The notes below the pieces were generated by a model that was given only the letters and a program-made list of their open reading frames with translations, was not told where the DNA came from and did not search any database. From the NCBI GenBank assembly GCA_035508275.1, contig DATJNI010000019.1, positions 1 through 64,000 on the forward strand: 64,000 nt of DNA. The letters are read 5' to 3'. The stretch is from DATJNI01 sp035508275 (GTDB taxonomy: Bacteria; Patescibacteriota; Saccharimonadia; Saccharimonadales; UBA4665). Below, in pieces: positions 34,605 through 43,051 of the stretch. Positions within the stretch are counted from its first letter, which is position 1. Each line of letters opens with the position of its first letter. Both the position numbers and the translations under genes were made by a program.

Positions 34605-36463
34605 GTTTTAGTAACCTCAAATAGAGCATTATCTCTATAAATATTTGGATTTAGATGTGGATCATTGTCTATTACGCTTTGCCATCTTTTCTTGAATAAT
34701 TCTGTGGCTGTATCGTATTCTTTTGTATCGCGCTTTGCTTTATCTGAGGGACGTCCTACGCTTATAGACTCATGATGTATTAGTTGAACGCTTGGATTAT
34801 ATATACTGCGATAACCTTTTTTACCAAGCCTAAGACAAAGGTCGACATCGTTATATGTAACTCTAAATAGCTCATCAAAGCCATTTACTTCGTCAAAGCG
34901 ATCCTTTTTTATCATCATGCACGCTGCAGTTACCGCTGATACTTCATGCCTCGTATTGGCATAAAGATGCTGCAATGGGGACAGTTCGTTATCGTGTAAT
35001 AGCGATAGAGAGTTGGCAGCCAATCCGCCAAATCCAATGCCTATGCCTGCATGTTGTATGCGAGGACTACCCGGGTAGTAAAGTTTGCAGCCCACAGGTC
35101 CTACCGTGTCTCTTTGTGCGTCACTAAGTAGCAACTCTATCCAGTTGGGGGTTATTACTTCTGTGTCATTATTAAGCATGACGAGAAACTTTCCGCCAGC
35201 CTTTTGGGCCCCAAAGTTGCAAGCCTTGGCATAGCTAAATGGCTTCTCCGACCAGTATAGAACCTTAATGTTTTTGTACGTTTTTTCAAGTTTTTTATAC
35301 CAGTTAATAACCTGTCGGCTGTCAGATCCTGTGTCAACTAAGATTATTTCTATATTCTTATATGTAGTCTTTTTTAGTATTGAATCAATGCAACGTTTTA
35401 CTATTTTAAATTGGTTTTTGGTAGGTATAACAATTGATACTTTAGGATTACCTTTAACTGGATATACGACTGTCCAGTAGTTCTCAGACACGCCTTGCAT
35501 AACTTTAGCTGTACTTGCTCCGCGTTGTCGTAAGCTCTCTTCTAAGGCTTCTTTCTGAGCATTAACTACGTATGGTTTGGACTTTGTATTAAGCGCCGTT
35601 GAGGTTTCGCTCATTCGCCAGCTGTATAGAACTGTTGGAATATGATGTATCTTCTTGGTGTTGTAGGCTGCCCGCAGAAATAAGTCCCAGTCTTGAGCGC
35701 CATCGTACTTACTTCGGAGCCCCCCTATTTTATCTACGAACGTCTTTCTAAGTACAGCAAAGTGAGTTATATAGTTAACGCTTTCCAGGAACTCTGGGTT
35801 CCAATCGGGTTTGAAAAATGGATTTTGGTGGTCTTGGCGATTATATTGGACTTTCTCTTCGTCACTATAAATAAAGTCAAGCGACTTGTCTGAGTTTAAG
35901 GCCTTTACGACTTCAAATAAGGCATTGGGCCATAGTACGTCGTCGTGGTCAAACAGACCTACGAACTCGCCTTGAGCCATTGCAAGTGCATCATTTGTAG
36001 CTTGAGAAATATGGCCATTTTTTTCACGAAATTTATACTTTATGCGATCATCTGTGTCTGCTAGCCTTTTAATCTCTTCTCTAACGTCTGAGTTAGTGGA
36101 GGCATCGTCAACTATGCAAAGTTCCCAATTTGCATATAGTTGAGTTTTGACGGACATAATACAGTCATATAGATATATTATTTCTGTGTTATATGTGGGC
36201 ACTAGTATTGAAATAAGAGGTTGGTAGGTAAGCTTTTCTAGCTCCTGCTGTTTTTCGTAGAGACTAACTGCGTCTGGGTAGTGATAACTGAGCCATATTT
36301 GGTATCTTGAATCCTCTGCTTTGCTAGTAGCTAAACTCATCTGCTCAAGTACCATATTTCTGACTACTCTTTTCAATCTTGGGCTTTTTCTAATAATTGA
36401 GCTCAGTGGTTTTAGGCCATAAGTTATACTTTTTCTGACGTATTTCTTAGAATCTTCCTTCAT
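34601..36463 (-). CDS. tandem GT2 glycosyltransferase (two GT-A domains)
   Basis: 620 residues. First GT2 domain near residues 80-290: SILVPTYNTEIIYLYDCI, VDDASTNSDVREEI, GLFDHDDVLWPNALF (DxD-like DHDD). Second near 340-600: SIVIPTKNQFKIVKRCIDSI, VDTGSDSRQVINWY, MLNNDTEVITPNW, RVTYNDVDLCLRLGKKGY. Two-domain enzymes of this kind (rhamnan or galactan synthases) often add alternating sugars. With rhamnose made in the same locus, a rhamnosyltransferase is a natural guess. Its TGA stop overlaps the ATG of the following GT-C gene. Confidence 0.9.
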   Translation of the reverse strand: MKEDSKKYVRKSITYGLKPLSSIIRKSPRLKRVVRNMVLEQMSLATSKAEDSRYQIWLSYHYPDAVSLYEKQQELEKLTYQPLISILVPTYNTEIIYLYDCIMSVKTQLYANWELCIVDDASTNSDVREEIKRLADTDDRIKYKFREKNGHISQATNDALAMAQGEFVGLFDHDDVLWPNALFEVVKALNSDKSLDFIYSDEEKVQYNRQDHQNPFFKPDWNPEFLESVNYITHFAVLRKTFVDKIGGLRSKYDGAQDWDLFLRAAYNTKKIHHIPTVLYSWRMSETSTALNTKSKPYVVNAQKEALEESLRQRGASTAKVMQGVSENYWTVVYPVKGNPKVSIVIPTKNQFKIVKRCIDSILKKTTYKNIEIILVDTGSDSRQVINWYKKLEKTYKNIKVLYWSEKPFSYAKACNFGAQKAGGKFLVMLNNDTEVITPNWIELLLSDAQRDTVGPVGCKLYYPGSPRIQHAGIGIGFGGLAANSLSLLHDNELSPLQHLYANTRHEVSAVTAACMMIKKDRFDEVNGFDELFRVTYNDVDLCLRLGKKGYRSIYNPSVQLIHHESISVGRPSDKAKRDTKEYDTATELFKKRWQSVIDNDPHLNPNIYRDNALFEVTKT

Positions 36464-36533
36464 AGTATTCTCTGTCTCTGCTTCTCCCTCAGCTCCGGTT
36501 ATTAAATTATTATATCTTGATTAACTATATATA

Positions 36534-37250
36534 TTAAGGACACTTTACGATGCAGGCTTGGCCGTTTAAGTTCTGTATGAATAGTTTGTCCTTGTCGTTT
36601 TTTATCTCGTTAATGAACTTGGCTATGCCGGGGCAGGCCGAAAGCATGCCGTAGTCGTCAAAGACGACAATACCGTATTTTGATACCTTGTCCCAAACAT
36701 ATTCAAAGGCGTCTTTAGTTGATTTATACACATCCAAATCTAGATAGACCAGACTAAACTTTTGATCATCTATGAAGTGGCCAGTATCTTCAGGGAATAC
36801 ACCTTTTAGTATCTTGTAGTTCGATACCTTTAATTTTTTGTCTAGCAATTCCTTTACACCCTCTTCACTAGCATCAGAATGTGCACCATCAACATAGTGT
36901 TCCCAGCTAGATGACTTAACAACACCTTCAAAAGTATCCGCTAGATAGACGGTTTTATCGGGCACAGTTTTAGTAAAAATCCCGGCGGTTCCTCCCCTCC
37001 ACGTACCAACTTCTAATATATTGCCAGGTATTTTTTTGGTTTGCTGAGCTAGTAAATACAGGGCATAGCAACGGTTTCTATCTACTAGGGTGTGCCTTCT
37101 TATGCTCTTATAGATTCTGCTGAATTCCTTTTCATCTAGCCATGGTGAGTCGTACGGGTAGCTATGTATAGGAGCATTATCATACTTAATGAGAGCATAG
37201 CCGTTTTTTTTATATTCAACTCGTTGCTCGTCTAAACTACTTCTTTTCAT
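36534..37250 (-). CDS. TylF/MycF-family sugar O-methyltransferase
   Basis: 238 residues. SAM site LEVGTWRGGTAGIFTKT, then YLADTFEGVV, a metal-coordinating stretch SLVYLDLDVYKSTKDAFEYV and IVVFDDYGML, as in TylF/MycF (macrocin and mycinamicin O-methyltransferases). Here it probably methylates a hydroxyl of a glycan sugar, capping or marking the chain end. It directly follows the ATP-grasp/HAD gene (3 bp gap) in a minus-strand set DegT - ATP-grasp/HAD - methyltransferase. Confidence 0.85.
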   Translation of the reverse strand: MKRSSLDEQRVEYKKNGYALIKYDNAPIHSYPYDSPWLDEKEFSRIYKSIRRHTLVDRNRCYALYLLAQQTKKIPGNILEVGTWRGGTAGIFTKTVPDKTVYLADTFEGVVKSSSWEHYVDGAHSDASEEGVKELLDKKLKVSNYKILKGVFPEDTGHFIDDQKFSLVYLDLDVYKSTKDAFEYVWDKVSKYGIVVFDDYGMLSACPGIAKFINEIKNDKDKLFIQNLNGQACIVKCP

Positions 37251-37253
37251 TAT

Positions 37254-38540
37254 TTAAAACTCTTCCATCAGGGCTTCTATCATATGGCAGTCAAAAACAG
37301 GGATGCCACAGTTTTTCTGAACTTCTTTTCTCTCGGAAAATGAATCATCAATAAAAATTGCCTGCTTCTCTTTTATGTATGTATGCTTTTCTTTGTCAGC
37401 GCTTATCCAAATGAGTTCGTCGAATACGCCAGTTAGCTTGTATTTACTTAAGGTTTCGTTTAAGTCATCTCGGTGCTTTGTCAGTAAATGTACCTTTACC
37501 TTCTTATTTACGCATTGGTAGACAAATGCCATGACTGCGGGATTAACTTTGCCTTCGTATATAACTAGATCATCAAAATCCAAGTAAACATGAGCATAGT
37601 TAATATTATGCTTATATAGATTCTCCAGGGCTCTATCTATGACCACATCGTAACTGTTTTCTGCTATCAAAACGTCCTGGCTAAGGAAATCGAATACGCT
37701 TAGAAGGGGTAAATTAACTCCTCGCGCACGAGCTAGACCCATAGTTCCGGCAACCCTAGGACCTATTTCCATTAAAATAAGCTCGCTTGATGCGTTCTCT
37801 TTAAGCTGAAAAAACCAAACACCTCTAAGTTTGAGCTTATCGTTAATAGCTTGGGCCAGAGTTTTAAAGCGGTCGTCTTTGATAACTTTTGAATTAACGC
37901 TGATTCCGCCGGATATACGTAGGCGTTCTCGACCCTCGCTAAAAAGTAGCTTACCGTTTCTGTCGGTAAAACAGTCTATCGTATACTCTTTACCGGGTAA
38001 GTGCTCCAAAATTAATAGCGTAGGGTCTTTTTTAGTGTAGAATTTAATATCCTCTATGCTGTCTGCTTTTACGGTACCTTTTGAACCTTGGCCAATATCG
38101 GGCTTTAAGAAAACAGGATAATCGCTTTCTTGCACCAGGTCCGCGTTATCGTAAACTTTTGGAACGGGAACTACTCCTTCAAGCGCCTGGTAAGTTTTTT
38201 TCTTAGATCGACATATTTCACAAGTTGTTTCTGGGGAAGCAATTAGCTCGCACGCCAGGTTGTTTCGTTCTCTCTCTTGAGCTAGTTTTAACAATACGCT
38301 GTCGTGAGCAGGAAATATTAAGTCAATACTGTGTTTCTTGACCAACTCATTTATATTCTGGGTGAAGTTATCTTCTTCAACATAAGGCAGATCACCACTA
38401 TAGTTCGGGTATACAAACTTGCCGTGATCATCAGCAGAAGAGGCACCAACTAGATTTACGTGAGTAGAATGGCCGAGGGATCTATAGATTTCCAAGCCAA
38501 TCTCTGTACCACACGGAAATACAAGAACATTTGTTTTCAT
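37254..38540 (-). CDS. ATP-grasp ligase fused to a HAD-like phosphatase domain
   Basis: 428 residues. The N-terminal part (VLVFPCGTEIGLEIYRSL ... IDLIFPAHDSVLLKLAQERE) and the central ATP-grasp (VFLKPDIGQGSKGTVKADS, LILEHLPGKEYTIDCF, LILMEIGPRVAGTMGLARA) match the carbamoyl-phosphate-synthase-like ATP-grasp group. From about residue 315 comes a short HAD-like domain: VYLDFDDLVIYEGKVNP (nucleophile Asp region), KVKVHLLTKHRDDLNETL and AIFIDDSFSERKEVQKNCG. ATP-grasp enzymes join a carboxylate to an amine; the partner HAD could remove a phosphate or be structural. It abuts the DegT aminotransferase gene (0 bp) and a methyltransferase. Confidence 0.82.
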   Translation of the reverse strand: MKTNVLVFPCGTEIGLEIYRSLGHSTHVNLVGASSADDHGKFVYPNYSGDLPYVEEDNFTQNINELVKKHSIDLIFPAHDSVLLKLAQERERNNLACELIASPETTCEICRSKKKTYQALEGVVPVPKVYDNADLVQESDYPVFLKPDIGQGSKGTVKADSIEDIKFYTKKDPTLLILEHLPGKEYTIDCFTDRNGKLLFSEGRERLRISGGISVNSKVIKDDRFKTLAQAINDKLKLRGVWFFQLKENASSELILMEIGPRVAGTMGLARARGVNLPLLSVFDFLSQDVLIAENSYDVVIDRALENLYKHNINYAHVYLDFDDLVIYEGKVNPAVMAFVYQCVNKKVKVHLLTKHRDDLNETLSKYKLTGVFDELIWISADKEKHTYIKEKQAIFIDDSFSERKEVQKNCGIPVFDCHMIEALMEEF

Positions 38541-39611
38541 TTATTTAAGGGCCTCGCAGATTTCTTCAACAGACTGTTCTTCAAGGTCAGCATAAAGAGG
38601 CAGGCACATAATACGACTGGCTATATCTTCGGATACTGGACATTTCTGTCTCTTATCTATATACGGCAGGTTATTGAGCGAAGGATAGAAGTATCTCCTT
38701 GGATATATCTCCTTGTGTCCTAGTTTGTCTATTAGCTGCGTTAGCTGTTTTTCATTTTCGGCCAGAACTGGATAATATCCGTAATTATAAATAGTGTCGG
38801 CGCTAATTGTTGGTACTTCAAAACGGCCAGCCAGTAGTTTACTGTACAGGTTATATAATTGCTTTCGCTTATTGATATTCTCGTCAATATATTTTAGGTT
38901 GCATAGGCCCATAGCAGCTTGAAACTCGGTTAATTTAGCATTTATACCTAGCATGATGTGTTCATCACCGTGATGACCAAACCTTTTTTGTAGATCTACC
39001 TTCCTATTAATTTCCTCATTGTTACTAATGGCTGCACCACCCTCTATTGTGTGGAATAGTTTTGTGGCATGAAAACTACAGGTTGATATATCTCCGTAGT
39101 CCAATAGAGACTTCCCTCTGTATTTAACTCCGAAGGCATGAGCTCCATCATAAATAACTTTTAAGTTATGCTTTTTGGCAATCTGATCTATCTCTTCAAC
39201 GTTACAAGGTAACCCAAATACATGTACCGGCATAATGGCTTTAGTTTTATCGGTAATAGCTCGTTCTATTTTGTTGGCGTCTAGGCAAAAGTTTGTGCGG
39301 TCTATATCTACGAATACCGGCGTAAAGTGTTCCCATAAAATGGCTGAAGTGGTGGCAACATAGGAAAAGGGCGTAGTGATTATTTCTCCTTCGCCGAGAT
39401 CCAGAGCTCTAATTGCTAATTGTAGTGCTAGTGTGCCATTAGCCACAGCTTGGAGGTTTTTCAGACCCAGGTATTCCTTAGTCTTTTCTTCAAACTCTAA
39501 CAGTAGCGGACCTTGGTTTGTGAGCTGGCTGCTCGACCAAATCGAGTCTAAGTAGCTTTGATACTCCTCTATTGGAGGTAGGAAGGTTTTAGTAACATTT
39601 ATCCTCTTCAT
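38541..39611 (-). CDS. DegT/DnrJ/EryC1/StrS-family sugar aminotransferase
   Basis: 356 residues, PLP-dependent fold type I. Seen: NGTLALQLAIRALDLGEGEI (cofactor phosphate loop), TTPFSYVATTSAILW, PVHVFGLPCNVEEI, YDGAHAFGVKYRGKSLLDYG, and FHATKLFHTIEGGAAI with the lysine (HATK) that binds PLP. Such enzymes turn a nucleotide-linked keto sugar into an amino sugar. The 4-keto-6-deoxy intermediate made by RfbB is one obvious substrate. First gene of the DegT - ATP-grasp/HAD - TylF group. Confidence 0.9.
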   Translation of the reverse strand: MKRINVTKTFLPPIEEYQSYLDSIWSSSQLTNQGPLLLEFEEKTKEYLGLKNLQAVANGTLALQLAIRALDLGEGEIITTPFSYVATTSAILWEHFTPVFVDIDRTNFCLDANKIERAITDKTKAIMPVHVFGLPCNVEEIDQIAKKHNLKVIYDGAHAFGVKYRGKSLLDYGDISTCSFHATKLFHTIEGGAAISNNEEINRKVDLQKRFGHHGDEHIMLGINAKLTEFQAAMGLCNLKYIDENINKRKQLYNLYSKLLAGRFEVPTISADTIYNYGYYPVLAENEKQLTQLIDKLGHKEIYPRRYFYPSLNNLPYIDKRQKCPVSEDIASRIMCLPLYADLEEQSVEEICEALK

Positions 39612-39727
39612 ACTTAGCTCATTCGCCTCCGGGGTTTACTTTTGCTATATACATTCTACAGGGTACGGTAGTAAAAAAGAATTAGGGTGAAAAAAGTATA
39701 CAGTAGTATACCAAGCCAACTTACTGA

Positions 39728-39733
39728 TAAAAT
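39728..39733 (+). promoter_or_regulatory. -10 box of the SKSWKxTKPLR protein gene, near-leaderless
   Basis: TAAAAT ends 8 bases before the ATG at 39742, so the mRNA would begin almost at the start codon. Two GTATAC palindromes spaced by 4 bases lie at 39696-39711, in the -35 region. Confidence 0.35.
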
Positions 39734-39741
39734 TACTAAAC

Positions 39742-40974
39742 ATGAGAAAAAATAAGCTGATAGTTTTTTTTGTGCCGCCTAAGAAGGATGTTAATGGTGG
39801 CATCATATCTATTTTCTCTATATGTAAAGTCAGCCGAGAGTTTACCGACATACACAACTCAGATGTAGTTATCTCCACTTTTCCTAGTTATAAGAGTTAT
39901 AAAACAAACGACTTGTTTAAAAACGATGAAGTAATATACAGCTTTGACGAAATAGTTGATAAAGGACCCTATGAATCTTTGCAGCTTCATGTGCCTGAGT
40001 ACGCTTCAAAAATAATTTTTGACGGAATTAGGCCTTATTTTGATTACTTAAAATCCATACCGAATCTCAGTATTAATATACTGAATCAAAATATATTAAT
40101 GATGAATGATCCTCTTCAAATTGCTAACTGGTTTATGTTAACGCCGAGCGTTACACAAACCACAGCGCATGATAGATATACAACACAGAAGCTTGCTGAT
40201 ACATATGATTTGCCGACAAAACATCTTTCTACGTTTGTTGACTCGTCTCAATACGAAAAAGTTCCCTACGACAAAAAAGAAAAGCTTATTGTGCTATCGC
40301 CTGACGAGAGTGAAAAGAGAGATGTCATAATAAAAACTCTTTCTCAGAAGCTCCCAGATTATAAACAAGTAGTAATCAAGAACATGCCTTATGAGGAATA
40401 CAAAAAAACAATAGCTAGGGCAAAGTTTACTCTGACTTTTGGAGAAGGATTTGACGGATACTATGTGGAAGGATTTTTCTCTGGAGGTGTAACTTTTGCA
40501 ATATATAACGATGACTTTTTCCCAGATAAAGAGTTTAGTAAATTTGAGAATACTTTTTCTAGCGATAAAGATATGTTGGACAGCGTAGTAGGTCGAATGG
40601 CCAAGTTAGATAATAGGCAGCTATACGAAAAGTTAAACAAACTAAACCTAGAGAGGATTAACAAACTTTATAGTTATGATGCTTATAAACAAAACATTAA
40701 AAACTTTTATTTAAAACACTATGACTTTATTCCGGAAAGAGGCGCAGCGGAAATACTTATAGGTGGTCTAATAAATGAAAGGGAGAAACTGTTAGAGGCT
40801 AAGGATAGTCACATAGAAGAGAAAAAGCAAAAAATTGTCGAACTACAAGGCTCAATTGACGGTAAGGATAAAGTGATTAACGACTTAACCAGTGCCATAG
40901 ATGGTATTGAAAAATCTAAAAGCTGGAAAGTTACTAAACCGCTCAGAAAAGCTTCATCGCTTTTTGAAAAATAG
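39742..40974 (+). CDS. probable glycosyltransferase with C-terminal coiled coil
   Basis: 410 residues. A first half with VNGGIISIFSICKVSRE and a Rossmann-like second half (KLIVLSPDESEKRDVIIKTL, FTLTFGEGFDGYYVEGFFSG) resemble a GT-B fold in which GEGFDGYYVEGFFSGG stands where the E..E motif of GT4 enzymes lies. The end is a coiled coil of about 45 residues (LLEAKDSHIEEKKQKIVELQ) and the short motif SKSWKVTKPLR, a tail widely seen on glycan-locus glycosyltransferases. The donor is unknown. A -10 box lies right before the ATG and no Shine-Dalgarno is seen. It is convergent with the Wzt-like gene. Confidence 0.72.
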   Translation: MRKNKLIVFFVPPKKDVNGGIISIFSICKVSREFTDIHNSDVVISTFPSYKSYKTNDLFKNDEVIYSFDEIVDKGPYESLQLHVPEYASKIIFDGIRPYFDYLKSIPNLSINILNQNILMMNDPLQIANWFMLTPSVTQTTAHDRYTTQKLADTYDLPTKHLSTFVDSSQYEKVPYDKKEKLIVLSPDESEKRDVIIKTLSQKLPDYKQVVIKNMPYEEYKKTIARAKFTLTFGEGFDGYYVEGFFSGGVTFAIYNDDFFPDKEFSKFENTFSSDKDMLDSVVGRMAKLDNRQLYEKLNKLNLERINKLYSYDAYKQNIKNFYLKHYDFIPERGAAEILIGGLINEREKLLEAKDSHIEEKKQKIVELQGSIDGKDKVINDLTSAIDGIEKSKSWKVTKPLRKASSLFEK

Positions 40975-40987
40975 CACTTGGAACCTT

Positions 40988-42205
40988 CTAGTTCTCCAGC
41001 CATTCCCCGTTTATGTAGAACTCTCCGTCTTGGTAAGTCGATTTATCTATAATAGTTAGTCTTGGCACTGGAGTGTCATAGGCACTGTCAACGACGTCAA
41101 TCATTTGAGCAGAATAACCTGGTGTATATATGCCCAAGCCTACACTGTAATCCCCGCCTATTAGTTGTCCGGCCTTGATTCTACATGTTAGTACATGCTT
41201 GCCCTTGGATGGCTTGTAGTCTTTGCCTAGCTGCTTAGTTGAATTTATCCCCGCTAAATATGAGCTGTCTGACTTTATGAAGAAGCAATTCATCTGAATT
41301 TCTAGAGGACGATTTACTTTTATAGTGATTTTGACGTCTATGTCATCTCTCACGCTAAAGTGTTCTGATGGCTTGTCACCTAGCATTAATCTAATCTCTT
41401 CTATTTTAATTTCGGGATTAGCTGGACGTTTTAGCTTACCGGCTTTGCTGGCAGAGTCGGCGTTCGGACTATTTACCACTTCATAACGCCTAGCTACGTC
41501 TCTTGGTGCACCTATCTCAATAACCTTGGAATCTTGTAGCATGAGTACTCTGTCACAAAACTCTTGGACAGCACCCATGTCATGAGTTACTAGAATGACT
41601 GTGCTCTTCTTTCTCTTTAATTCAATAAAGTAATCAAAACATTTTCTCTGAAAAGACGCATCACCAACAGCTAGAACTTCATCAATTAGCAAGATGTCAT
41701 TTTGGGCACGTATAGCAATTGAAAAAGCCAAGCGTACTTGCATACCAGAGGAGTAGTTTTTAAGCTTTTGATCCATAAAGCGTTCTAGCTCTGCAAAATC
41801 AACTATTTGTTTATACATTTTGTCCATTTCTTTTCTGTTGAAACCCAAAAGTGCACCGTTCAAATATACATTTTCTCGCCCTGTCAGCTCAGGGTTAAAG
41901 CCAACGCCTAATTCAATAAAGGGCGTAAGCCTGCCGTTAACCTTTATTGCCCCTTGGCTCGGCGAGTATATGCCAGCTAATAGTTTTAATATAGTACTTT
42001 TGCCACTACCGTTACGGCCAACTATGCCATAAAATTCTCCCTGTTTAACTTCAAAGGAAACGTCGTCCAGTACTAGCTGTTTCTCATATGTCGTATTGTG
42101 TTTATGAAAGTTTACTATGGCACTCTTCAATGAGCTGTTCTTCTCATGCGGTAATCGAAAAGTCTTGCTGACGTTTTCTACTTTGATTGCTAAAGGTTCA
42201 GACAT
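40988..42205 (-). CDS. polysaccharide ABC exporter ATPase (Wzt/TagH type)
   Basis: 405 residues. Nucleotide-binding domain with GRNGSGKSTILKLLAGIYSP (Walker A), FIELGVGFNPELTGRENVYL (ABC polysaccharide exporter hallmark), LKNYSSGMQVRLAFSIAI (signature), ILLIDEVLAVGDASFQRKC (Walker B) and VTHDMGAVQEFC (H-loop). From residue about 255 a beta-rich Wzt C-terminal domain (EIKIEEIRLMLGDKPSEHFS ... INGEWLEN), which in Wzt recognises the capped end of the chain. It pairs with the permease that ends 2 bp upstream. Confidence 0.93.
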   Translation of the reverse strand: MSEPLAIKVENVSKTFRLPHEKNSSLKSAIVNFHKHNTTYEKQLVLDDVSFEVKQGEFYGIVGRNGSGKSTILKLLAGIYSPSQGAIKVNGRLTPFIELGVGFNPELTGRENVYLNGALLGFNRKEMDKMYKQIVDFAELERFMDQKLKNYSSGMQVRLAFSIAIRAQNDILLIDEVLAVGDASFQRKCFDYFIELKRKKSTVILVTHDMGAVQEFCDRVLMLQDSKVIEIGAPRDVARRYEVVNSPNADSASKAGKLKRPANPEIKIEEIRLMLGDKPSEHFSVRDDIDVKITIKVNRPLEIQMNCFFIKSDSSYLAGINSTKQLGKDYKPSKGKHVLTCRIKAGQLIGGDYSVGLGIYTPGYSAQMIDVVDSAYDTPVPRLTIIDKSTYQDGEFYINGEWLEN

Positions 42206-42207
42206 GG

Positions 42208-43011
42208 CTACAGGTTCTCCGCGAAGTATTTAGACTGGGCTCTGAAGTAAGTTACTCCTATGATAATTGCTGCTATCACAATAACGAAAGGTATGAGTTC
42301 ATGCCAGCCCCCCTGAAAAAGTTTATTAGGCGTTATTGTATCTTGGGTTATGAGACAATAACGTGCATCTTGTATAGCTTGAGCCATTGGATTGAGCATA
42401 ATAATTTTTTGTAGTGTAACGTCGGTAATACGTGATAAAGGATAAAGTATAGGTGTGGCGTAAAAGCCTGCTTGTAATACTACCTCCCAGATATAATTTA
42501 TGTCCCTGTACTTAACAAAGGCAGCAGACAGAAATAAAGACAAGCCAAGAGCAAGCAAATATACCTCAACTAGTATTAAAGGAACCCAGAATATATCCGG
42601 CCCAATTGCTACATGGCCTAGTATTAGGAATATTGCTATTACAATTAGGTTTAGTAACAAATTTATAACTGCGGATATACTACTACTGAGAATAATTATC
42701 CACTTAGGAATTTTAACTTTTCTAATTAAATCACCTCTGCCGACAATTGAGCCTAGACTTTGCATGGTCATTTCAACAAAAAAGTTCCAAATTACTATGC
42801 CGAATAAAAGATAGACGGGGTAATGCGGAATGCCGTTGCCAAGTTTTAAGAACTTAACAAACACAACGTAAAGAATGGCAAACAAAAGTAACGGACGAAG
42901 CAGTGACCACGCGTAGCCTAATACAGAGCCCTGATAACGCAGTTTAAAGTCGGTGCGCACTAGCTCACTGAGCAGTGCACGGTTCTGCTTAGAAAATATG
43001 CGTTTCATCAT
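42208..43011 (-). CDS. polysaccharide ABC exporter permease (Wzm/TagG type)
   Basis: 267 residues, six membrane helices, ABC-2 permease. Conserved features of the Wzm/TagG group are visible: TDFKLRYQGSVLGYAWSLLR at the N-terminus, YPVYLLFGIVIWNFFVEMTM, KVKIPKWIIILSSSISAVIN, and late YATPILYPLSRI, MLNPMAQAIQDAR. Together with the Wzt-like ATPase it would export a finished lipid-linked glycan. The start (ATGAAACGC at 43011 after an extra ATG) begins 41 bp from the divergent GT2 gene. Confidence 0.92.
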   Translation of the reverse strand: MMKRIFSKQNRALLSELVRTDFKLRYQGSVLGYAWSLLRPLLLFAILYVVFVKFLKLGNGIPHYPVYLLFGIVIWNFFVEMTMQSLGSIVGRGDLIRKVKIPKWIIILSSSISAVINLLLNLIVIAIFLILGHVAIGPDIFWVPLILVEVYLLALGLSLFLSAAFVKYRDINYIWEVVLQAGFYATPILYPLSRITDVTLQKIIMLNPMAQAIQDARYCLITQDTITPNKLFQGGWHELIPFVIVIAAIIIGVTYFRAQSKYFAENL

Positions 43012-43051
43012 TTAGTATGAGGTATTATAGAGTACATGAGAACGTTCGTCG

